Assembly: GCA_002478505.1 (NCBI GenBank)
Contig: DLOP01000019.1
Coordinates: forward strand, 1-5,786
Reading direction: 5' to 3'
DNA: 5,786 bases
Origin: Lachnospiraceae bacterium UBA7481
GTDB taxonomy: Bacteria > Bacillota > Clostridia > Lachnospirales > Lachnospiraceae
The notes beneath the pieces were generated by a model. It did not search any database and was not told the origin of the DNA. It was given only the letters and a program-made list of their open reading frames with translations. Position numbers and translations under genes: made by a program. The number at the start of each line of letters is the position of its first letter. Positions within the stretch are counted from its first letter, which is position 1. Below are positions 1 to 4,579 of this stretch, piece after piece.

Positions 1-8
1 TCACACCG

Positions 9-31
9 AAAAACGCAAAAGCAGCGTTTTT
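9..31 (+). terminator. Probable rho-independent terminator of an upstream gene outside the window
   Basis: AAAAACGC (9-16) pairs perfectly with GCGTTTTT (24-31), giving an 8 bp stem with a 7-base loop. The right arm ends in five T, which serve as both stem and U-tract. This is the usual form of a clostridial intrinsic terminator with A- and T-rich flanks. The stem has only three GC pairs and no gene end is visible, so the call is moderate. Reading frames through bases 1-75 all stop soon, which agrees with non-coding DNA but does not prove it. Confidence 0.5.
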
Positions 32-44
32 CATTTCTATTTGA

Positions 45-59
45 GCCGCCAAAGGCGGC
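45..59 (+). other. GC-rich hairpin in the 5' region of the DUF2225 gene
   Basis: GCCGCC (45-50) and GGCGGC (54-59) form a perfect 6 bp all-GC stem closed by an AAA triloop. No T-run follows (ATGGGGATTAATATG comes next), so it is not a simple intrinsic terminator. It sits 48 bases before the start codon of the downstream gene and could be a leader structure or part of an unrecognised RNA element. No known riboswitch could be matched by eye. Confidence 0.4.
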
Positions 60-83
60 ATGGGGATTAATATGATTGAGATC

Positions 84-100
84 ATCAGGAAAGGTAAGGT
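84..100 (+). promoter_or_regulatory. Ribosome binding site region of the DUF2225 gene (shared 17-mer leader)
   Basis: A purine-rich stretch with two AAGG units (91-94 and 96-99) ends 7 bases before the ATG at 107 and decides that start. The same 17 bases recur exactly at 1825-1841 before hom, with the same spacing to ATG. The TATGAT at 71-76 could be a -10 box, but no -35 box lies at a suitable distance. Confidence 0.7.
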
Positions 101-106
101 TAATGT

Positions 107-952
107 ATGTCAATTCTTAGTGGATTGGAGTCGCTTGGACTGGGTGACCTGGAAAATGCAGATATTTTTGAAAGCAAAAAAGAAAAAAAAGATGATGGAA
201 ATAACGGGGAAAATGGCGGGAATGCAGTGATTAAAGAGGAAGATTATCTTCTGCAGAAGACATTTGAGTGCCCGGTGTGCGATGCGGAATTTAAGCAGTC
301 TGTCATACGTCATAACAAGATCAGAAATTATGGGCATGATCTGGATCTGCGGCCGCATAATGAAGGAGTGGATACTTTAAAATATGATGTTGTTGTCTGT
401 AATCAATGCGGATATGCCAGTTTGACCAAGTTTCACGGACCGATGCCGAGGCCGCATCGTAATCTGCTCCGGGAAAATATCATGCCAAGGTTTAAGCCGA
501 TGAAGATGGAAAATGTTGTCCTTACATATGAGGAAGCCATATTGCGTTATAAGCTGGCATTGATGAATGCAGTGGTACGTCAGGCAAAGGATAGTGAAAA
601 AGCATATATTGCGCTGAAACTGTCTTGGATATACAGGGGGATACAGGAAACGCTGCCGAAGGATACGAAAGAATACGAAGAAACGATGGAGACGCTTAAG
701 GCTCAGGAACGGGAAAACCAGAAGATTGCGCTGGAGGGGTTTACCAAGGCTATGACTGCGGAAACGCCTCCATATGCCGGCATGAATGCTGAAACGTTGG
801 ATTATATGCTGGCGGTTTTAAATATGGAAGCCGGAGAGTATGCCAAAGCCAAAAGACTTCTTTCAACGATCCTTTCCTCACCTAAAACGACTAAGGCACA
901 TAGAAGTCAGGCTGAGTTAGTGTTGGATGAATTGAGGTCGCGTATGAAATAG
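107..952 (+). CDS. DUF2225 family protein with zinc-ribbon-like cysteines and TPR-like C-terminus
   Basis: This 281-residue soluble protein has no signal peptide or membrane segment. After a short N-terminus and a lysine/glycine/asparagine-rich variable linker (about residues 22-45) comes a CPVC pair (C55, C58) and then CNQCGYA (C98, C101). The two CxxC knuckles about 40 residues apart, the aromatic/acidic stretch between them and the CGYA signature are typical of DUF2225 (PF09986), and they probably bind one zinc ion. Residues 140-281 are predicted helical, with repeats of the YEEAILRYKLAL and GEYAKAKRLL kind that resemble tetratricopeptide repeats, so a protein-binding role is plausible. 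The molecular function of the family is unknown. The ATG at 107 is preceded by a good Shine-Dalgarno site. The gene is probably transcribed alone: a hairpin terminator lies 42 bases after the stop and the next gene faces it. An A6-G-A8 run (176-190) in the linker could be prone to slippage. Confidence 0.88.
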   Translation: MSILSGLESLGLGDLENADIFESKKEKKDDGNNGENGGNAVIKEEDYLLQKTFECPVCDAEFKQSVIRHNKIRNYGHDLDLRPHNEGVDTLKYDVVVCNQCGYASLTKFHGPMPRPHRNLLRENIMPRFKPMKMENVVLTYEEAILRYKLALMNAVVRQAKDSEKAYIALKLSWIYRGIQETLPKDTKEYEETMETLKAQERENQKIALEGFTKAMTAETPPYAGMNAETLDYMLAVLNMEAGEYAKAKRLLSTILSSPKTTKAHRSQAELVLDELRSRMK

Positions 953-994
953 GGAGTGGAAAGCCGGACTGATATGAGAAAATGATTAACACAA

Positions 995-1036
995 AAAACC
1001 ACTACATAACTTCCATAGAAGTAATGTGGTGGTTTT
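995..1036. terminator. Bidirectional terminator between convergent genes
   Basis: Bases 995-1007 pair with 1024-1036 over 13 positions, with one T-G wobble (1003/1028). After an A-A mismatch the stem continues for 5 bp (1009-1013 with 1018-1022) to a CATA tetraloop (1014-1017). On the plus strand TTTTCTT follows the stem; on the minus strand the run at 993-998 gives TTTTTT. It therefore fits as the terminator of the DUF2225 gene from one side and of the minus-strand gene from the other. The wobble becomes an A-C mismatch in minus-strand RNA, so the hairpin should be slightly stronger in the plus direction, while the minus direction has the better U-tract. Confidence 0.85.
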
Positions 1037-1118
1037 CTTAACTCTCATTATGGCGTTTATTCTTTTGCAAAATGCGTTAATTGGAAAAACGCTGTTTAAA
1101 GTCTTATATAATACCGGT

Positions 1119-1562
1119 TTACTGCGCGTCGTCAAAGAAATCTTCGGTAGTGGAGGAATCCTTTGCCTGCGCATCATCAGATGCCGGGGCAGCCGATGTG
1201 TCCGCAGTATCTGTGCCATCTGTTGTATCATCGCTGTCGTTAATGCTGTCATCAAAAATATCATCAATGATCACGTCGTCTTCGATATCTTCCTTTTGCA
1301 GCTTTTTGCTGACTTTGGAAACGGCTTCTTTTGCCTTGTCAATGGTACTGCTGACAAATGCTTTTGCATCGTCAAGATTCAAAGGAACATAATGTCGGTC
1401 CTTTGCATGTGTGTCGTCAGCGGCATCTTCAAAGTTATCAAAATCATCAAATTCTTCAGCTGTTGCCGCTTTCTTTTTATTTTGAAGATAATGATATGTC
1501 CCTGCTGCTGCAGCTCCGATCACAAGCCCCCAGAATATCACTTTCCCACTTTTCTTTGCCAT
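1119..1562 (-). CDS. Small acidic protein with a single N-terminal membrane anchor, function unknown
   Basis: This 147-residue protein starts with MAKKSGK and then a hydrophobic segment at about residues 8-22 (VIFWGLVIGAAAAG), followed by YHYLQNKKK. Positive residues on both sides leave the topology open: it could be a signal-anchor or an uncleaved signal peptide, and no lipobox or cleavage site is obvious. Residues 34-50 and 91-147 are very rich in Asp, Glu, Ser, Thr and Ala and look disordered. Between them, about 56-90, lies a more ordered stretch that begins RHYVPLNLDDAKAFV and continues as a likely amphipathic helix with regular Lys/Ala/Val spacing. The overall plan is reminiscent of YtxH-like small membrane proteins, but I do not recognise the family. 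The start is supported by AGGAG (1571-1575 on the complement) 8 bases upstream. The gene converges with the DUF2225 gene, shares its terminator and diverges from hom. Confidence 0.78.
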   Translation of the reverse strand: MAKKSGKVIFWGLVIGAAAAGTYHYLQNKKKAATAEEFDDFDNFEDAADDTHAKDRHYVPLNLDDAKAFVSSTIDKAKEAVSKVSKKLQKEDIEDDVIIDDIFDDSINDSDDTTDGTDTADTSAAPASDDAQAKDSSTTEDFFDDAQ

Positions 1563-1597
1563 AACCCTGTCTCCTTTCAGATGTTGAACAAACTAAA

Positions 1598-1619
1598 CAT
1601 ATTGTAATCATATTGTAAT
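1598..1619. repeat. Perfect 11-base tandem repeat in the divergent intergenic region
   Basis: CATATTGTAAT occurs twice back to back (1598-1608 and 1609-1619). It lies 36 bases upstream of the minus-strand start codon. On the minus strand each copy contains TACAAT, a fair -10 box, but no convincing -35 box lies 16-18 bases further upstream. The unit length of about one helical turn would suit a repeated protein-binding site overlapping the promoter of the minus-strand gene. This is inference; the repeat itself is seen directly. Confidence 0.6.
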
Positions 1620-1650
1620 ATAAAATCTTATAAAAGAAAAGAACTTTTTA

Positions 1651-1679
1651 TTGCGTATGTCTGATAATTATGGTAAAAT
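1651..1679 (+). promoter_or_regulatory. Promoter P1 for the hom-lysC operon
   Basis: TTGCGT (1651-1656), a 17-base spacer and TAAAAT (1674-1679) make a good sigma-A promoter. The ATGG just before the -10 box resembles that of the promoter at 4432-4460. Transcription would begin near 1686, giving a leader of about 160 bases before hom. Confidence 0.6.
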
Positions 1680-1680
1680 C

Positions 1681-1710
1681 TTGACGTTATGAGATTTTTC
1701 TATTTTATAA
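1681..1710 (+). promoter_or_regulatory. Possible second promoter P2 for hom-lysC
   Basis: TTGACG (1681-1686) is a near-consensus -35 box. It is followed 17-18 bases later by TTTATA/TTATAA (1704-1710), a weaker -10 box. It starts one base after the P1 -10 box, so RNA polymerase could not occupy both at once. Transcription would begin near 1717, just before a 5 bp hairpin (GAGCG 1722-1726 with CGCTC 1732-1736). Confidence 0.45.
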
Positions 1711-1739
1711 CGGGATATTAAGAGCGTGTTGCGCTCGCT

Positions 1740-1814
1740 AATACATCTATTGTATGTATTTATATCGTTTTTATGTATTTAAGTATGTTTTAAGCGTAAG
1801 TATATTTTAAGTAT
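1740..1814 (+). repeat. AT-rich repeat-bearing leader upstream of hom
   Basis: This stretch contains a dyad AATACAT / ATGTATT (1740-1746 and 1754-1760), a 10-base direct repeat TATGTATTTA (1753-1762 and 1772-1781), and an imperfect 17-base tandem repeat starting AAGTAT (1781-1797 and 1798-1814, 14 of 17 identical). No hairpin followed by a proper U-run was found, and no leader peptide rich in Thr, Ile or Met codons, so classical attenuation is not supported. It may be an operator or simply AT-rich leader DNA. Confidence 0.4.
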
Positions 1815-1824
1815 TCAGAGGGGA

Positions 1825-1841
1825 ATCAGGAAAGGTAAGGT
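1825..1841 (+). promoter_or_regulatory. Ribosome binding site region of hom (shared 17-mer leader)
   Basis: This is an exact copy of the 17 bases at 84-100. The last AAGG (1837-1840) ends 7 bases before the ATG at 1848, the same spacing as at the DUF2225 gene. It supports the chosen hom start. Confidence 0.75.
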
Positions 1842-1847
1842 AGTCGT

Positions 1848-3059
1848 ATGGTACAGATCGCGGTATTTGGGTATGGCACTGTGGGCAGCGGTGTTGTGGA
1901 AGTCATAGAGACCAATCAAAAGGAGATTGCCCGAAAGGCTGGAGACGGGATCCATGTAAAATATGTATTGGATATCAGGGACTTTCAGGGAGATCCGATT
2001 CAGGAAAGGATCGTACATGATGTGGAGGTGATCCTTGCAGATCCTGAGATCAAAGTAATCTGTGAGACGATGGGCGGTATTGAGCCGGCATATACGTTTA
2101 CCAAGAAAGCTTTGATGAACGGAAAGAGCGTATGCACTTCCAATAAAGAATTGGTGGCGGCGCACGGTGCAGAGCTGATGCGGATCGCGGGGGAGCATCA
2201 GTGCAGTTATCTGTTTGAAGCTAGCGTAGGCGGCGGCATCCCGATCATACGCACGATGAATGATGCGCTGACGGCGGAAAAGATTGACCGGATCGAAGGC
2301 ATTTTAAACGGGACCACAAATTATATTCTGACCAAAATGGAACGTGACGGCGCGGCATTTGATATTATATTAAAGGAAGCGCAGGAGCTTGGTTATGCGG
2401 AGCGTAATCCGGCGGCGGATATTGAAGGTCATGACGCCTGTAGGAAGATAGCGATCCTTTCTTCCATATTGTACGGACATAATGTGGATTACAGGCAGAT
2501 CTATACGGAGGGTATCACTAAGATCACGCCAAAGGATTTTGTATATGCGAAAGCGATTGACTGCAAGATCAAATTGATTGGTCTTTCCGTGATTACCAAG
2601 GAAGGCGAGTTTGCTATGGTAAGTCCCAGGCTTGTGCCGGCGGATAGTCCGATCGCCGGCGTCAATGATGTATTTAATGGAATCCAGCTCCACAGCAATA
2701 TGTTAGACACTTCTCTTTATTATGGAAGGGGCGCGGGCAAGCTTCCAACCGCAAGCGCAGTCGTCGGAGATGTGGTGGAGTGCGTTAAGAAGATTGGCGG
2801 CAGCATTCCGGCAGCGTGGGATGAGACGGAAAAGAAGCTGACGGATAACGGGGCGTTCCGGCAGCAGTATCTTGTCAGGATAAAAGGGATGCCTGATGCG
2901 ATGCAGCAGAAGGCGGAAGCGGCATTTGGCGGGATACAGATCGTGCAGATACCTGAAGCGGCGGATGAGTTTGCCGTCCTGACAGGTGAGATGAGCGAGC
3001 AGGAATACAGGGACGCGGCAGAAAAAATCCCTGAGATCATCGGGATGATCAGAAGATAA
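1848..3059 (+). CDS. hom: Homoserine dehydrogenase
   Basis: Reduces L-aspartate 4-semialdehyde to L-homoserine with NAD(P)H in the cytoplasm, at the branch towards threonine and methionine. The 403-residue protein opens with a Rossmann nucleotide-binding motif GYGTVGSG (8-15). TSNKELV (97-103) carries the conserved catalytic-site lysine K100; ASVGGGIPII (125-134) and NGTTNYIL (154-161) follow. ELGYAERNPAADIEGHDACRK (from 180) holds E185, D191, D196 and K200, which match the substrate-binding and catalytic residues known from yeast homoserine dehydrogenase. GRGAGKLPTASAVVGDV (293-309) closes the catalytic domain. The last 65-70 residues (about 337-403) look like a compact ACT domain, known in Gram-positive Hom enzymes to mediate threonine feedback; sensitivity here is inferred. 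The length is about 30 residues below the 433 of B. subtilis Hom, with all key motifs present. It is followed after 52 bases by lysC with no terminator between, so the two form an operon. Confidence 0.96.
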   Translation: MVQIAVFGYGTVGSGVVEVIETNQKEIARKAGDGIHVKYVLDIRDFQGDPIQERIVHDVEVILADPEIKVICETMGGIEPAYTFTKKALMNGKSVCTSNKELVAAHGAELMRIAGEHQCSYLFEASVGGGIPIIRTMNDALTAEKIDRIEGILNGTTNYILTKMERDGAAFDIILKEAQELGYAERNPAADIEGHDACRKIAILSSILYGHNVDYRQIYTEGITKITPKDFVYAKAIDCKIKLIGLSVITKEGEFAMVSPRLVPADSPIAGVNDVFNGIQLHSNMLDTSLYYGRGAGKLPTASAVVGDVVECVKKIGGSIPAAWDETEKKLTDNGAFRQQYLVRIKGMPDAMQQKAEAAFGGIQIVQIPEAADEFAVLTGEMSEQEYRDAAEKIPEIIGMIRR

Positions 3060-3111
3060 TAAATATGAAGCATGGATATGATCAATGTAAGAAAGGAAAG
3101 AAGGCAGGAAT

Positions 3112-4320
3112 ATGTTAATCGTAAAGAAATTTGGCGGTACTTCGGTTGCTAACAAAGAAAGGATTTATAATGTGGCAAGGCGGTGTATCGACGAGTACCA
3201 GAAAGGCAATGATGTTGTGGTCGTCCTTTCCGCAATGGGAAAAATGACGGATGATCTGATTGAAATGGCGAGGAATATCAATCACAATCCTTCAAAGCGT
3301 GAGATGGATATGCTCCTGACGACAGGGGAGCAGACCAGCGTGGCGTTGGCTGCGATGGCATTTGATGCGCTCGGCGTTCCGGCAATTTCGCTGAATGCAT
3401 TTCAGGTGGCGATGCACACGACGTCCAACTACTCCAATGCAAGACTGAAGAGGATTGATACGGAACGGATAAGGCATGAACTGGATCAGAGAAAGATTGT
3501 ACTTGTTACGGGATTTCAGGGCATTAATAAGTACGGGGATTATACGACGCTTGGACGTGGCGGCTCCGACACGACGGCAGTAGCGCTGGCGGCTGCGTTA
3601 AAAGCGGACGCCTGTGAGATCTATACTGATGTGGACGGTGTATATACGGCGGATCCGCGTATCGTAAAGAATGCAAGGAAGCTTACGGAGATCACATATG
3701 ACGAGATGCTTGATCTTGCGACGCTGGGGGCGGGTGTGCTTCACAACCGCTCGGTGGAAATGGCAAAGAAATATGGTGTTCAGCTGGTAGTTCGTTCCAG
3801 TCTGACCAATGAAGAAGGAACAGTATTGAAGGAGGAAGTAAAAGTGGAGAGAATGTTAATCAGTGGAGTGGCGTCCGATAAGAACTGTGCGAAGATTTCA
3901 GTGGTGGGGTTGAGCGATAAGCCGGGAACTGCATTCCGCCTGTTTGATGCCTTGGCGTCAGCCAATATCAATGTCGATATGATCCTGCAGTCCGTAGGGC
4001 GTGACAATACGCAGGATATCGCATTTACGGTAGTCGGAGATTATGCGGATGATGCCGTACAGGTAATCGAGGAGAACAAGTCAAGACTGAAATATCAGAA
4101 GCTGGAGTGCGAGAAGGGCGTTGCAAAGGTATCGATCGTCGGCGCCGGCATGATGAGCAATCCGGGCGTGGCTGCAAAGATGTTTGAGTGTTTATACAAC
4201 AGTAATATCAACATCAAGATGATCTCTACATCGGAGATCCGCGTTACGGTGCTGATCGACGAGAAGGAAGTGGAAAAGGCAGTTAATGCGGCGCATGATA
4301 TTTTCGGACTGGCGGACTGA
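3112..4320 (+). CDS. lysC: Aspartate kinase, monofunctional, with two C-terminal ACT domains
   Basis: Phosphorylates L-aspartate to 4-phospho-L-aspartate, the first step to lysine, threonine, methionine and diaminopimelate. The 402-residue length matches the Bacillus/Corynebacterium class (B. subtilis LysC 408). The amino acid kinase domain (1 to about 240) shows KFGGTS (6-11), TTGEQ (70-74), GFQG (134-137), TLGRGGSDTTAVALA (146-160) and YTDVDGVYTADPRIV (171-185), all family hallmarks for ATP and aspartate binding. ACT1 (about 260-330) has SVGRDNTQDIAFTV (294-307) and ACT2 (about 338-400) has STSEIRVTVLI (372-382), the regions that bind lysine and/or threonine in related enzymes. The ATG at 3112 is preceded by AAGG (3101-3104) and AGGA (3106-3109). 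The gene is second in the hom-lysC operon and ends before a strong terminator. A strong internal start at codon 245 suggests a second product. The gene is called lysC from domain plan and length; which amino acid inhibits it cannot be told from sequence alone. Confidence 0.96.
   Translation: MLIVKKFGGTSVANKERIYNVARRCIDEYQKGNDVVVVLSAMGKMTDDLIEMARNINHNPSKREMDMLLTTGEQTSVALAAMAFDALGVPAISLNAFQVAMHTTSNYSNARLKRIDTERIRHELDQRKIVLVTGFQGINKYGDYTTLGRGGSDTTAVALAAALKADACEIYTDVDGVYTADPRIVKNARKLTEITYDEMLDLATLGAGVLHNRSVEMAKKYGVQLVVRSSLTNEEGTVLKEEVKVERMLISGVASDKNCAKISVVGLSDKPGTAFRLFDALASANINVDMILQSVGRDNTQDIAFTVVGDYADDAVQVIEENKSRLKYQKLECEKGVAKVSIVGAGMMSNPGVAAKMFECLYNSNINIKMISTSEIRVTVLIDEKEVEKAVNAAHDIFGLAD
3829..3846 (+). 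promoter_or_regulatory. Internal Shine-Dalgarno and GTG start inside lysC
   Basis: AAGGAGG (3829-3835) is a full match to the Shine-Dalgarno core. It is followed after 8 bases by GTG (3844-3846), in frame with lysC at codon 245. This is a better ribosome binding site than the one before lysC itself. An in-frame ATG at 3853 is 17 bases from the site, too far to be favoured. Confidence 0.6.
3844..4320 (+). other. Predicted in-frame regulatory (beta) subunit of aspartate kinase
   Basis: Translation from the GTG at 3844 would give a 158-residue polypeptide identical to lysC residues 245-402, holding both ACT domains and no kinase domain. In B. subtilis and Corynebacterium glutamicum, lysC is known to yield a separate beta subunit from an internal start, giving an alpha2beta2 enzyme; the B. 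subtilis beta chain of about 163 residues begins at essentially the same place. The internal ribosome binding site is seen directly, while expression of the product is inferred. Confidence 0.55.
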
Positions 4321-4364
4321 CAGGATATTTTACAGCGCTTAGGCTGCTGAAAAGAGGAAAAAGC

Positions 4365-4409
4365 AAAGCAGTGAATTGTTTTATATGGGAAAACGATTCA
4401 CTGTTTTTT
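4365..4409 (+). terminator. Rho-independent terminator of the hom-lysC operon
   Basis: Bases 4369-4382 pair with 4390-4403 over 14 positions, with one T-G wobble (4377/4395) and a 7-base loop. Six T follow (4404-4409), and an AAAG stretch on the left side (4365-4368) can extend the stem into them. It lies 44 bases after the lysC stop. Confidence 0.9.
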
Positions 4410-4431
4410 GGATTTACATAACATTTTTGTC

Positions 4432-4460
4432 TTGCGCAACTTCCATAGAAATGGTATGAT
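4432..4460 (+). promoter_or_regulatory. Sigma-A promoter of the GH3-like gene
   Basis: TTGCGC (4432-4437), a spacer of exactly 17 bases, and TATGAT (4455-4460) preceded by ATGG. Transcription would begin near 4467, giving a leader of about 113 bases. It lies 22 bases after the operon terminator, so the next gene is an independent unit. Confidence 0.72.
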
Positions 4461-4470
4461 TGTATCGGTT

Positions 4471-4500
4471 GTATATGTCGATATCTGTCAATATCTGTCG
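4471..4500 (+). repeat. Three 10-base tandem units just downstream of the promoter
   Basis: GTATATGTCG, ATATCTGTCA and ATATCTGTCG follow one another. Units two and three differ only in the last base; the first is a diverged copy. They start about 4 bases after the predicted transcription start. An 8-base inverted match to this region, AATATCTG (4490-4497) with CAGATATT (4540-4547), could fold the leader. An operator or leader structure is possible but unproven. Confidence 0.45.
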
Positions 4501-4579
4501 GACGGATGTGCGATGGGAAATTTGGCTGCTCATTTAATGCAGATATTAGCTGGAAAATGGAAAGGCGCGGTTATAGATC

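Noticed and set aside
3..44. Bases 3-44 as the C-terminal end of an upstream protein (frame 3, TGA at 42-44)
   Set aside because: It would place coding sequence across a good terminator hairpin, and too few codons are present to recognise a protein.
60..230. Plus-strand frame starting at ATG 60, overlapping the DUF2225 gene start
   Set aside because: It has no Shine-Dalgarno site, a low-complexity Lys/Met-rich product, and lies in a different frame from the clearly recognisable DUF2225 protein.
1074..1092. GCGTT / AACGC inverted repeat as a second terminator for the minus-strand gene
   Set aside because: Only 5 bp with a 9-base loop and no T-run after the stem on the minus strand. The strong hairpin at 995-1036 already explains termination.
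1107..1112. TATAAT on the plus strand near the 3' end of the minus-strand gene, as an antisense promoter
   Set aside because: The nearest -35-like sequence (TTGGAA, 1081-1086) is 20 bases away, too far, and the area is simply AT-rich.
1026..1607. Long plus-strand reading frames (up to 193 codons, Cys/Ile-rich) opposite the small acidic protein gene
   Set aside because: These are antisense shadows. The minus-strand frame has a good ribosome binding site, a sensible anchor segment and ends before a terminator, while the plus frame starts inside the bidirectional terminator.
1774..1794. Short leader peptide frame (MYLSMF) upstream of hom
   Set aside because: It has no Thr, Ile or repeated Met regulatory codons, no ribosome binding site, and no terminator/antiterminator pair follows.
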